Shown here piece by piece: positions 38,638 through 47,167 of a DNA stretch of 49,077 nt; the first letter of the stretch is position 1; each line of letters starts with the position of its first letter. This DNA comes from Candidatus Prevotella equi (GTDB lineage Bacteria; Bacteroidota; Bacteroidia; Bacteroidales; Bacteroidaceae): positions 1 through 49,077 of the forward strand of contig JAGHTW010000016.1 of assembly GCA_018065145.1 (NCBI GenBank), given 5' to 3'. The notes under the pieces are model-generated. The model did no database searches, was not told the DNA's origin, and saw only the letters and a list, made by a program, of their open reading frames with translations. Made by a program: the position numbers and the translations under genes.

Positions 38638-39648
38638 CTACTTCTTTCCAATCACCTTTATCTTGTCGCCAGTGTCATCAACAGGAAAGAGGTGAGGTAC
38701 ACGATGCGTCCTGCCGTTCTTCTTCTCATGGCTATGTACAGACATCATAAGTCTTCCGTCCAACGTGCGGAAGAGCATACCATGACCGAAGTTAGGAGGT
38801 GTGATAGGTTCTGGTTCCTGAATCCATGGACCATCAAGTGTACCGCTTTCGCTATATGCCACACCCTGGGTATAGTCACCATACACCCAACTTGTCCATA
38901 TCATGCCTAGCTTGCCCGTCTGTGTACGGAAGAGGTAAGGTCCGTCCGTAACCTTGTTGGGATGAACCGTTCCGTCCTCGTCCTTCTCACGGCTCCATGG
39001 CGAGTCGTATGCACGGAACAGTACCTTTCCCTTACCAATGGAAGCGCTGAGGTCATCCTTCAGGCGAATCTTCTCTATCGTGCCGTTCCAGTTCTGCAGC
39101 CATTCTCCGCAATAGACCATATAAGGCACACCCTTGTCGTTCTTCTTCTTTGGGTCTTTATCCACCCAGAAAGTGCCGTCAAGGGTAGGCTGATTCGCAG
39201 GGAGATAATCCTTCTTGCCTACAGGACGGTAAGGACCTTCAGCCTTATCGCTTACAAGGATATGACTCGCACGGCGAGGTATTACATTACCGCGAACACT
39301 GTCTATGCGCATGCTGTTGTTTGTGAAAGTAGCGAAGTAATAGTACTTTCCTTTGTATTTATGCAACTCTGCCGCCCATATCTCCGGGCGCTTACCCATC
39401 CACTTCACACTCTCCGTTTCGGTAACGCGGTAAGGTCCTGTCCACATCTTCAGGTCAGGACTCTTCCATAGCATACCGCCTGTGCCGGTCATGTAATACA
39501 TATTTGTCACGTCATCTGCAAGGATGCAAGGATCACTCATCACGATGCTGTCAAGAGGAACAGTGCGCACTCTCCATTGGCGCTGGGCAAAAGTAAATGA
39601 CGAACAAAGTAAAAAAAATATTAAAAAGAGATTCTTCTGCGTAGTAAT
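38638..39648 (-). CDS. Secreted glycoside hydrolase family 43 enzyme with non-canonical or lost start codon
   Basis: A five-bladed GH43 propeller, probably an exo-acting arabinanase or xylosidase. The start IVMSDPCILADDVTNMYY carries the catalytic base Asp, TLDGTFWVD the second Asp, and KVTDGPYLF occupies the place of the usual EGP acid motif. The only standard in-frame start is a GTG at 39570, which would leave no signal peptide. In the same frame upstream, codons from 39648 spell a textbook one (TTQKNLFLIFFLLCSSFTFAQ). The first codon there is ATT; TGA precedes it by one codon. Either ATT is used as start or an ATG was mutated. A promoter (39712-39742) fits this longer form. Function uncertain if the start was lost. 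Confidence 0.78.
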   Translation of the reverse strand: MTTQKNLFLIFFLLCSSFTFAQRQWRVRTVPLDSIVMSDPCILADDVTNMYYMTGTGGMLWKSPDLKMWTGPYRVTETESVKWMGKRPEIWAAELHKYKGKYYYFATFTNNSMRIDSVRGNVIPRRASHILVSDKAEGPYRPVGKKDYLPANQPTLDGTFWVDKDPKKKNDKGVPYMVYCGEWLQNWNGTIEKIRLKDDLSASIGKGKVLFRAYDSPWSREKDEDGTVHPNKVTDGPYLFRTQTGKLGMIWTSWVYGDYTQGVAYSESGTLDGPWIQEPEPITPPNFGHGMLFRTLDGRLMMSVHSHEKKNGRTHRVPHLFPVDDTGDKIKVIGKK

Positions 39649-39711
39649 ATATCAATAGTACGTTAAATTATTCTTTTTACTACATTCTGCGTTTTAATTC
39701 GAAATTTACTG

Positions 39712-39742
39712 CAAAATTACACAAAATTCCGAATAGAACAAA
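39712..39742 (-). promoter_or_regulatory. Probable promoter of the GH43 gene
   Basis: Minus strand: TTTG at 39739-39742, 19 bp spacer, TAATTTTG at 39712-39719. The predicted start site near 39705 lies about 57 nt upstream of the ATT codon at 39648 and 135 nt upstream of the GTG. Confidence 0.6.
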
Positions 39743-39787
39743 GTAACCCCTAAAGATTTTTTCATGAGTTCAATGATTTTGATTTGT

Positions 39788-39977
39788 TTATTTAACATTT
39801 CGGTATTTCAACCAGCGCAGTTTAGTGTCAAGAAAAGTTTCTACTATCTTATCTACAAAATGTTGCCAATCATCGCTATTCCTTGCATCACTTCGTTTGA
39901 TGCATTATCTTTACTCATGTCATTGCAAGAAGCAATATTGCACCGACGATAATAATTGAAGCGATTACTTTTTTCAT
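39788..39977 (-). pseudogene. Remnant of a small lipoprotein-like gene
   Basis: An ATG at 39977 behind an A-rich ribosome-binding region opens MKKVIASIIIVGAILLLAMT and stops after 20 codons. In another frame the sequence continues as IASCNDMSKDNASNEV, a plausible lipobox and mature start. In a third frame it continues as SDDWQHFVDKIVETFLDTK before a TAA at 39788. This looks like one small lipoprotein gene broken by two frameshifts, 31 bp behind mcrC. Alternatively only the 20-residue hydrophobic peptide is made. Low confidence; the remaining intergenic stretch (39649-39787) holds only the GH43 promoter. Confidence 0.35.
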
Positions 39978-40008
39978 TTTTCTTTATTTCTTTTTATTAA
40001 GTTATTAA

Positions 40009-41355
40009 TTATGTAGATAGTAATTGTAGGAAACAATCTTCATTCTCCTTCATTTGTAAACAGAACTCAGAATAAGAATTGGTATTCTTGCTAATTTCTA
40101 TACCATATATTGAGAGTTGAGCAACACTATCTTTCAAATGCGAGGTAGGTACTTTAACTTGTTTGTTTTCCAATGGTGCAATGAATCCACCTTTGGATGC
40201 TTTGAGATTTGTCATATAGGTAATCACCTGATGAATGTCATCTCTACTAACTTTTGATACTTTATCATAATCTCCAAGTCTCTTATATTTAGCGTCAAGC
40301 ACAATGTCCTCTTTGTAAAAATCAGGATAGCGGACACCACTTCTGTGTATTTTTCCGTCATCAGCAATATCTGAAAACAAATAGATTCCCTCTTTCTTCA
40401 ATTTATTTTCGGGATGAGTGTAACCGAGTTGATTAAGAATTGTATTAACGTATTCTTCCCACAGCCATGCTCCATCAAAGAGAATACCACATATCTCATC
40501 ATCAGTCTCTCCAAATTTTACTTCTTCCATTCTAAGAATCTGAATGCAAAGTAATATTAATGGTTTATATTCTGTGTAGTATGGATGTGTCTTATGACGA
40601 AGATTCTTAGAAATAACATAGTTGCGTTCACTTTTCGCATAGCTTTGCGTATGTTCCATGATACATTTTACGTTATCCATAGTTTCTCTATCAATGTTTA
40701 ATACTGCCTCGCCGTATCGTTTAGTTCTCATAAACTCGATGGTGTGACGTATCAGCTCTGTAACGCTATTGTCATGACAGTATTCGCGTGTAGAATATGC
40801 TATATTTCCAACGAATGGAATGTTGTGGGAAATGTGCTTGTTAAAATTGAGAGTTCCACGAACATTAGCATCATTGTGCTTGAAGGTTCTGTATTCTCTG
40901 TAAATGCCCTGTCGCAATGCAGTCTTTAGATAATACGGAAACATGAACATCATAAAATCAAAGACATCCTCACGTTCATTATTGTGATTGAGATCAAAAA
41001 AATTGAATGACATCACCTTTTGAAGCATGTAATGAAGGAAATAATTATCGCGTCCTTTGTCAAATCTTGATTTTATTTTTATTTGCAAATTACCTATGCC
41101 AATGAAGCCCATGATATTGCCCGTGACAATACGCACCTTTTCCGAATCCTCTGTGTTCACTAAGTTGAACAAAGAAGAATCGGCAATTCTATCATCAGAC
41201 TTTTCTATGCTGTGTGGAAAGATTAACAGATTCTCATTCTCTTCGCAGAGCTTTGATAATGACTTGTCTGCAAAAGGGAATAAAGCTGCTACTTCTTTTC
41301 TTGCATATTCAGGTGCCTGAGTGATAGTGTTGTCTATGAGAATAATTTCATTCAT
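40009..41355 (-). CDS. mcrC: McrC-type endonuclease subunit
   Basis: Nuclease partner of the McrB-like motor. The 448-residue protein has an N-terminal beta-rich McrB-binding region, a helical middle, and a C-terminal PD-(D/E)XK nuclease with RYPDFY (Asp345) and VLDAKYKR (Asp354, Lys356). The active-site residues are present, so it should be able to cut DNA. It overlaps mcrB by 8 bp (ATGAATGA), so the two are translationally coupled, matching their obligate complex. Confidence 0.9.
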   Translation of the reverse strand: MNEIILIDNTITQAPEYARKEVAALFPFADKSLSKLCEENENLLIFPHSIEKSDDRIADSSLFNLVNTEDSEKVRIVTGNIMGFIGIGNLQIKIKSRFDKGRDNYFLHYMLQKVMSFNFFDLNHNNEREDVFDFMMFMFPYYLKTALRQGIYREYRTFKHNDANVRGTLNFNKHISHNIPFVGNIAYSTREYCHDNSVTELIRHTIEFMRTKRYGEAVLNIDRETMDNVKCIMEHTQSYAKSERNYVISKNLRHKTHPYYTEYKPLILLCIQILRMEEVKFGETDDEICGILFDGAWLWEEYVNTILNQLGYTHPENKLKKEGIYLFSDIADDGKIHRSGVRYPDFYKEDIVLDAKYKRLGDYDKVSKVSRDDIHQVITYMTNLKASKGGFIAPLENKQVKVPTSHLKDSVAQLSIYGIEISKNTNSYSEFCLQMKENEDCFLQLLST

Positions 41356-44137
41356 CTAAGACCTCATTTTCATTATTGTTTGATGATGTAGTATCTGTGT
41401 TATTATAAGCATCCTTTAATTTGCTAATAATTTCATTAGACTTACGGAAACCACGTAAGTATTCCTTAAGCAAAGGCTCTATGTTCATTCTCCACAATTT
41501 ATCAAAGTTTCCGCCGTTCCCTTTCAGTTTTAGGAAGTAAGAAGGGCCTACCTGATAAGCATCACCAAGACCATCCGTTTCGGAAATGAGTGCGTTAATG
41601 CGTGCCATCGTGTCTTTTGCCTTTTGTGCATATGACGCCAATTCATCAAGCATTGACTCAGTATCTTTTGGTGTTACCTCCATCCAAGTGAAGCGGCGAC
41701 GCATTGCAAAGTCCATGCTCTCCACACTACGGTCTATATCATTCATCGTTGCGAGAATGTAAACATTTTCAGGAACATAGAAACCTTCGGCAAACACATC
41801 AGTATCAGGAATAAGGTTCTGATATTGTGTTTTTACTCGAATATCCTTCTTGCCGCGATAACCTGGATCAATAGCATAGAACAGTTCTCCGAATATCTTT
41901 GAAGCCTCTCCGCGATTTATCTCGTCTATGATGAAAACAAAATCTTTTTTGAGAATCTTAGAGGTGGCAATGGTTTTGTGATAAGATTCTTGTTTGTAGA
42001 TTTCTCTGAGTACAGCCCAATATGCAGAAGTATGACATCCGCCTATTACATCCGAAATAGCAACACTTATATTCGGCATTGTATTTATAGAATTAGAATC
42101 TGTGTAAACCTTAGCTAATTTTGCTAATCTGTCAAATGATACGATATATAATTTATTACTACCAGAATCTTTTGTCTTCAGAACTATATTATTATTATCA
42201 GATATTTCTACTATTTCCATCAACTTACCTGACTTTAATTCAAAGTATGTAAGTTCGTCATTAGATATTCTATCAATAAGAACTTTATATTTCTCTTCAA
42301 AAGAGTTTTCTTCATAAAGTTCTTCTAATGTCTTCTCGCTATCTTCAAGATTCTTGGCTGCTTTTTTACAAAACTCCTTGAACACGCCATCCTTACGCTC
42401 AAACCCCATCTGACCATCAGTTTTCTCTATTGGACGCAAGCCCTCAACAAAGTCCGTATAATCATAAGATGGATGGAATTGAACGAATTCAACCTCTGCG
42501 TTCATTTCTTTCGCAATACCATGTGCCATGAATGTCTTGCCTGTACCAGGTGCACCTGTAAGAACAAGATTTTGATTTTCTTTCAGGATGTCTATGTATT
42601 TGCTATATTTCTGCTGTGGCATATCTTTTGCATTTATTATGCTGTTGGCGTAATCTATTATTGGTTTTACTTTTTCATCTGCCTGATGAACAGTCTGACG
42701 ATAAGGACCATATATCTGTCCGTCAAAGTCTTTGTCTTTTATTGATAAGTAATCTACTGTACAGTTACATAGCAAATAACCATTGTTATCTGTTTCGTTA
42801 ATATTACTTGTAACAATTCCTACCGCTTTTGCTCTGAGGAAAGGTAGATCATGATTTTTTCCTTTTGTACTAGTTGATTTGAGAATAACAACATCACCAA
42901 TTTTAATTTTTCTTAATAGCTTAAGTTGTTTCTTGTCTATAGTTTTATTCTCATCAAATCCACCTTCCCAGATACCCTCCTTTATAAACCTATCGAACTG
43001 TGGCTCGTTTCGACCAAAAGCATGTCCGAGAAGCCAATAATTTCTATTTGATTTATTGTCATCTCTAATCCATGCCTGATAAGAAATTTCAGGTATTGAC
43101 TTTTCTAGTATGGTGTTTGAAGCGATTTTTTCCTTTACCTGCTTTAGTAATGGAAGATAGTGAGATGCATCTATTTCATAATCGTCAAATACTTCTATTC
43201 CTAATTTTGAAGGCAGATATTCTCTGTTTACAGAATCCAAAGCAATATAATCATAAGGCCTTGCCCAATACAATCCCATCGTTATATTCCATTTAATACC
43301 TTGTTGTTTACAAACTTCATCGAAATATATGCAAAAGTTTGTCTCATCATTGTTTAATGCTGCCTCAAATAGATTCCATAATGGCTGAATATCGGTTGTC
43401 ATGTGTTTTCTCCAAAAGAAGACAGCCATCAAATTCATCACAACAGGAATACCATCAAAATCAAATGGCAGTTCTGCTTGTATATCTAACTTCTTCTTGA
43501 AGATACCTGCTAGTTTTATTCTATTATCGTTAGACAATCCACGGTTAAACATTCCGAAAACAGTAAACGGATCAATATCTGTTACTTTTCCTCCGTCATC
43601 GGTTTTAATATAACCGCAGAAACTTTTGTCAAGACTGTATATTATATCCAGAAGTGGCTTTCTATTATCTTTGTATTGTAAAAGTTTGTCTGCAAATTCC
43701 ATATAGAAAGGGATCCAAGTCAAGCCTTTATCCCATCTCAATATTTCTATTGCTTCAACAATTTCTGGGCGTAACGTTGTTTCAAACAATCCTTCATGGT
43801 TCTTTTTCCCTTTGCACATAGATACATGCCAATATCTCTCAGAACCATCAATGTCAACAATTCTGATATTCCCCAAATGCTTAATTACAGCTTGGCCAAA
43901 CCATGTTATCCATGAGTTTAGCTTTTGTGCGTCCTTAGCATTTCCAAATATCTTTAGGCTGAGTTTCTTACAGCTTGAAGTATGGTTAGGCTCTCTATAG
44001 AATGCCATTAATGCATCCTTATAGTTTGATGTAGTTATATTATGGTTAGATAATATCTCTATCCATTGTTCAGTTGTTATACCTATCTCGCAAGAATAGG
44101 TTCCTTTTGGATTTTCTATAACTTTTATGTTATTCAT
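41348..44137 (-). CDS. mcrB: McrB-type AAA+ motor with putative modified-base reader domain
   Basis: Type IV restriction motor of 929 residues, about twice E. coli McrB. Residues 1-345 are an N-terminal domain I cannot name. Residues about 355-485 (YWLLGHAFGRNEPQFD, GDVVILKS, FLRAKAVGIV) resemble the EVE/PUA-like fold that reads modified bases. Residues about 510-900 are the AAA+ GTPase: Walker A GAPGTGKT (528-535), Walker B FVFIIDE (733-739), McrB-type MNDIDRS (798-804), arginine finger RRRF. The variant MNDIDRS replaces the classical MNTADRS. It probably recognises modified cytosine in phage DNA. A TATCTTTG box (44157-44164, minus strand) precedes it. Confidence 0.88.
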   Translation of the reverse strand: MNNIKVIENPKGTYSCEIGITTEQWIEILSNHNITTSNYKDALMAFYREPNHTSSCKKLSLKIFGNAKDAQKLNSWITWFGQAVIKHLGNIRIVDIDGSERYWHVSMCKGKKNHEGLFETTLRPEIVEAIEILRWDKGLTWIPFYMEFADKLLQYKDNRKPLLDIIYSLDKSFCGYIKTDDGGKVTDIDPFTVFGMFNRGLSNDNRIKLAGIFKKKLDIQAELPFDFDGIPVVMNLMAVFFWRKHMTTDIQPLWNLFEAALNNDETNFCIYFDEVCKQQGIKWNITMGLYWARPYDYIALDSVNREYLPSKLGIEVFDDYEIDASHYLPLLKQVKEKIASNTILEKSIPEISYQAWIRDDNKSNRNYWLLGHAFGRNEPQFDRFIKEGIWEGGFDENKTIDKKQLKLLRKIKIGDVVILKSTSTKGKNHDLPFLRAKAVGIVTSNINETDNNGYLLCNCTVDYLSIKDKDFDGQIYGPYRQTVHQADEKVKPIIDYANSIINAKDMPQQKYSKYIDILKENQNLVLTGAPGTGKTFMAHGIAKEMNAEVEFVQFHPSYDYTDFVEGLRPIEKTDGQMGFERKDGVFKEFCKKAAKNLEDSEKTLEELYEENSFEEKYKVLIDRISNDELTYFELKSGKLMEIVEISDNNNIVLKTKDSGSNKLYIVSFDRLAKLAKVYTDSNSINTMPNISVAISDVIGGCHTSAYWAVLREIYKQESYHKTIATSKILKKDFVFIIDEINRGEASKIFGELFYAIDPGYRGKKDIRVKTQYQNLIPDTDVFAEGFYVPENVYILATMNDIDRSVESMDFAMRRRFTWMEVTPKDTESMLDELASYAQKAKDTMARINALISETDGLGDAYQVGPSYFLKLKGNGGNFDKLWRMNIEPLLKEYLRGFRKSNEIISKLKDAYNNTDTTSSNNNENEVLDE

Positions 44138-44156
44138 ATTGCAATTAGTTTAGATG

Positions 44157-44164
44157 CAAAGATA
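44157..44164 (-). promoter_or_regulatory. -7 element of the mcrBC promoter
   Basis: TATCTTTG on the minus strand, 20 bp upstream of the mcrB ATG. No TTTG at the -33 distance. The 118-bp gap to the HU-like gene holds nothing else I can support. Confidence 0.5.
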
Positions 44165-44255
44165 CTTAATATTTTTTTTAATGTGCCAGCGCGCGTGATT
44201 TTTAGTGTTAAAGGAATTAAAAATGCATCACTTTCTTCTAATTTTCAAGCAGATT

Positions 44256-44639
44256 TTACCTCACTTGCTCGAAATGTACGCCCTTATACATCTCTATTAC
44301 TCCATTTTCTGATTTTGGAATGACATGTACTTGAACCTTTTTGATGTGTTTCTTAGGATCAAAATCTTCCTTTTCATCTACGGATGCTGATACGATTTCG
44401 AGCTTCGCTGTACCTATATATGGCAGTTCGACTTTGTCACCGGCTTGCAAATGTCGGCATAGTGTTTCTGCAAACTCGCACATAACAAGACGACAGTCAG
44501 CAGCTTTAGCAGAACAATTACGTTGAATTTCGTCCTCCAACTGTTCCTGAGTTATCGTGTTGAAATGCTGTGCCTTGGCAATATATTTACCATATGACCT
44601 TTGTGAAGGGTTATTGTTGCGTCTAAGTTTATATTTCAT
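44256..44639 (-). CDS. HU-family DNA-binding protein (HU-HIG-like)
   Basis: A 127-residue protein of the HU/IHF superfamily found widely in Bacteroidota. Its start is MKYKLRRNNNPSQRSYGKYIAKAQ. The helical body FNTITQEQLEDEIQRNCSAKAADCRLVMCEFAETLCRHL is followed by the beta-arm region VELPYIGTAKLEIVSA. It probably bends or wraps DNA. The mcrBC genes follow in the same direction. Its upstream region contains two repeats and a palindrome that may be operators. Confidence 0.85.
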   Translation of the reverse strand: MKYKLRRNNNPSQRSYGKYIAKAQHFNTITQEQLEDEIQRNCSAKAADCRLVMCEFAETLCRHLQAGDKVELPYIGTAKLEIVSASVDEKEDFDPKKHIKKVQVHVIPKSENGVIEMYKGVHFEQVR

Positions 44640-44690
44640 TGTATCTCAATAATTTATTTGTTATATGTTTAAATATATATTTTTGAATTT

Positions 44691-44754
44691 AATTTACTAG
44701 TGAATTTATTCTAAAAGTATAACTTTTATACAGAATTTACTAGCAAATTTATTC
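44691..44754 (+). repeat. Two 21-bp direct repeats around a small palindrome
   Basis: AATTTACTAG-N2-AATTTATTC occurs at 44691-44711 and 44734-44754, 43 bp apart (four helical turns), with only two differences. Between them lies GTATAACTTTTATAC (44717-44731), an inverted repeat. The array is 52 bp upstream of the HU-like gene. Likely a binding site for a DNA-binding protein, possibly the HU-like product itself; unproven. Confidence 0.7.
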
Positions 44755-44799
44755 ACAACTTTATGCTTTACATCAGTTATATACAAAATAAAGTTGGTG

Positions 44800-44807
44800 C
44801 AAAGTTA
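44800..44807 (-). promoter_or_regulatory. -7 element of the HU-like gene promoter
   Basis: TAACTTTG on the minus strand, about 161 bp before the ATG at 44639. The palindrome at 44816-44836 falls where the -33 element would be. Confidence 0.6.
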
Positions 44808-44815
44808 ATTGCTCA

Positions 44816-44836
44816 TTGTACCAAAACTTGGTACAA
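44816..44836. promoter_or_regulatory. 21-bp perfect palindrome, putative operator or hairpin
   Basis: TTGTACCAA-AAC-TTGGTACAA: 9-bp arms with no mismatch. It lies 2 bp beyond the stop of the GNAT gene and over the -26 to -40 region of the TAACTTTG box of the HU-like gene. It could be an operator of that promoter or a transcript-end hairpin of the GNAT gene (without a T-run). Confidence 0.6.
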
Positions 44837-44838
44837 GT

Positions 44839-45396
44839 TCAAGAAATCTTAAGATTGATTTTCATTTTCTCATAGTCATGGCCAAATATAAATAATGTGC
44901 CTGATGGCTTGAAACCAAGAGAATGGTAGAGCTTCTTTGCCCTGTCATTGATAGGATCAACTGCCAAAGTAATATCCAGACTGAGTGACCTTCCGCTTTC
45001 TATGCCTTTCTGTAGCAGTCTTTTTCCTATACCTCTGCCACGGTACTCTGGCATTACGGCAAGGCTGTCAAGATAGTATTCTCCAGCTACTGCTTCGTCC
45101 TCCATGCCCGGAAACTCTATTCCGAGGTGTTGCTTTACAAGATTCATGGTTCGGATTCGCATGTCATGATAGTAGCGTCCATCGTATGCCGTAAGCATAC
45201 CGGCAGGATTGTCGTTGACTAAGGCTATTATTGTGTTTCGCCAAGAATAGAGAACATCTTCGCGAACACAGATATTTCTGGCGAAGCTGTAAATCTGATG
45301 GTCAGAAGCATCGTCATAGAGCATTGCCATGTGGAATCCTCGGGATATGAATAGTGCATCAGCGATGGTGGCTTGGCGGAAAGATATTCTCATCAT
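44839..45396 (-). CDS. GNAT family N-acetyltransferase
   Basis: About 185 residues of the GNAT fold. The acetyl-CoA-binding A motif is EYRGRGIGKRLL, preceded by the beta-4 strand GEYYLDSLAVM, and AKKLYHSLGFKPSG is the B motif. Substrate unknown. The ORF opens 24 bp earlier at a non-ATG codon; two adjacent ATGs (45396 and 45393) are the likely start. It stops just before the palindrome at 44816. Confidence 0.88.
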   Translation of the reverse strand: MMRISFRQATIADALFISRGFHMAMLYDDASDHQIYSFARNICVREDVLYSWRNTIIALVNDNPAGMLTAYDGRYYHDMRIRTMNLVKQHLGIEFPGMEDEAVAGEYYLDSLAVMPEYRGRGIGKRLLQKGIESGRSLSLDITLAVDPINDRAKKLYHSLGFKPSGTLFIFGHDYEKMKINLKIS

Positions 45397-45663
45397 AATT
45401 TTTATTGATATTAGTTGCACATCATTTGCAAAATTAGTAAAAAAATGTCATATTAATGCCTAAGTTTAATTATTTAACACAATATACACGATAAATTTAA
45501 GGCTAATGTTATCAATTTATGTTTTTATAGCTTTTTTCTATACTTTTGTTTTTTATATCGTGAATATCTCGTATATTTTTAGTACCTTTGCATAAAATAT
45601 AGGGAGATATTTCTCCTATAGTGTTGTAGGAATTTATAAATAAAGAATCAGAACAATAGGATT

Positions 45664-46176
45664 ATGACATTCAAGGAATTATCAGATGCACGCTTCTCTG
45701 TACGCAGTTATACGGATGAAGCAGTAAGCAAGGAACAACGGGACTATATATTGGAGTGCGCACGTCTTGCGCCTTCAGCAGTAAACTTCCAGCCATGGCA
45801 TTTCTATATCGTGACAAAAGACGCTGACAGGGAGAAACTCCAGCAGTGCTATAACCGTGACTGGTTCAAGACAGCACCGATGTATATCATCTGCTGCATA
45901 CGTCATGATGAAGCATGGGTACGCAAGGATGACCAGAAAGAGCATGGCAACATCGACATTGCCATTGCAACGGAACATATCTGTCTGGCTGCAACTGAAC
46001 AGGGACTTGGCACATGTTGGGTATGCAACTTTGATGCGAAGCTCTGTCATAAACTTTTCTCTTTGCCAGAGAATGAAGAGGCAGCTGTGCTCATACCACT
46101 CGGTCATCCTGCTTCTGACGTTGAGCAGAAAGAGAAGAACCGTAAGGCAATGTATGAAATAGTTACTGAACTGTAG
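45664..46176 (+). CDS. Nitroreductase family protein
   Basis: A 170-residue FMN oxidoreductase of a different branch from the one at 37971. It starts MTFKELSDARFSVRSYTDEAVSKEQRDYILECARLAPSAVNFQPWHFYI and contains EQGLGTCWVCNFDAK. Substrate unknown. A TACCTTTG box is at 45583-45590, leaving a leader of about 65 nt. The remaining upstream region 45421-45582 is AT-rich without further signals. Confidence 0.93.
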   Translation: MTFKELSDARFSVRSYTDEAVSKEQRDYILECARLAPSAVNFQPWHFYIVTKDADREKLQQCYNRDWFKTAPMYIICCIRHDEAWVRKDDQKEHGNIDIAIATEHICLAATEQGLGTCWVCNFDAKLCHKLFSLPENEEAAVLIPLGHPASDVEQKEKNRKAMYEIVTEL

Positions 46177-46212
46177 GATCCTTCTTTGAGCGTTTTCTCA
46201 TTGAGAGCAATC

Positions 46213-47157
46213 TTATTTAAGGGAATTATTCAATTTTCTAAAGACTGAAGCTGCTATACTACCCGAGAAATTATGCCATGTAGAGAATATTGCTCCAGGA
46301 ACTGCTGCAAGTGGGAACATAGCAAAGTGCGTTGCTGCAAGTGATGTGGCAAGACCAGAGTTCTGCATTCCCACTTCGATGGAGATGGCAGTTCGTTTGT
46401 CGTGAGGCAAACCTAACAACCTACCTGCTACATAGCCAAGGGTAAGTCCTAAGACATTGTGCAGGATGACGGCAACGCCAACCAGAAGACTGCATGAAAG
46501 TATATTTGCAGAATTGTGAGATACTATGATGCCGATGATGGCTGCAATTGCAAGTGTAGAAACCATTGGCAATAGCGGAGTGACCTTTTCTGTGAATTTG
46601 CTCAGGTACTTGTTTACCGCCAATCCAAAGACTATAGGGATGATAACCACTTGTACTATGCTCAGGAACATACCTATCATATCAACAGCCACCTCCTTGC
46701 CTGCAAGCAGATATACGAGTGCAGGTGTAACAATAGGAGCGAGTAGGGTAGAGACACCTGTCATGGCAACGCTTAGTGCTATGTCGCCTTTGGCAAGGTA
46801 GCAGATGACGTTGCTTGCAGTACCACCAGGGCAACAACCTACGAGAATCACACCAAGGGCAAGTTCCATAGGCAGCTGTAACAATCGACATAAGAGCCAA
46901 GCGACAAGTGGCATGACGATGAACTGTGCCAGTTCGCCTATGATGATGTCCTTTGGTCGCATCAGTACAGGTTTGAAGTCACTCGGTTTGAGTGTTAATC
47001 CCATACCGAACATGACAACACCAAGCATAGGTGTGATGCTTGAGGTACTGATCCAGTCAAAAGAACTTGGAATCAGTAATGCCAATGCCGTCACCAATAC
47101 CACGACAATAGTGATATTGGCTGATATGAGAGACGATATTCTATAAAGTTTGTTCAT
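46213..47157 (-). CDS. BASS (bile acid:sodium symporter) family transporter
   Basis: A membrane protein of about 314 residues with nine or ten predicted helices of the SBF/BASS family. Conserved parts are GMGLTLKPSDFKPVL, the unwound-helix motif LVGCCPGGTASNVICYLAKGD and ISIEVGMQNSGLATSLAATHF. Members move sodium with bile acids, pantoate or other organic anions; the substrate here is unknown. The ORF begins 21 bp earlier at another ATG, but MNKLYRIS at 47157 fits better. It follows the SUMF1-like gene by about 10 bp. Confidence 0.9.
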   Translation of the reverse strand: MNKLYRISSLISANITIVVVLVTALALLIPSSFDWISTSSITPMLGVVMFGMGLTLKPSDFKPVLMRPKDIIIGELAQFIVMPLVAWLLCRLLQLPMELALGVILVGCCPGGTASNVICYLAKGDIALSVAMTGVSTLLAPIVTPALVYLLAGKEVAVDMIGMFLSIVQVVIIPIVFGLAVNKYLSKFTEKVTPLLPMVSTLAIAAIIGIIVSHNSANILSCSLLVGVAVILHNVLGLTLGYVAGRLLGLPHDKRTAISIEVGMQNSGLATSLAATHFAMFPLAAVPGAIFSTWHNFSGSIAASVFRKLNNSLK

Positions 47158-47167
47158 TTTGTTATAT

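Noticed and set aside
39764..39952. 62-residue plus-strand ORF in the GH43-mcrC gap
   Set aside because: No promoter, no ribosome-binding site, and no recognisable domain; it is antisense to the broken lipoprotein-like gene, which has better signals.
38638..41355. GH43 and mcrBC as one operon or island
   Set aside because: GH43 has its own promoter (39712-39742) and a broken gene lies between; shared function is not supported.
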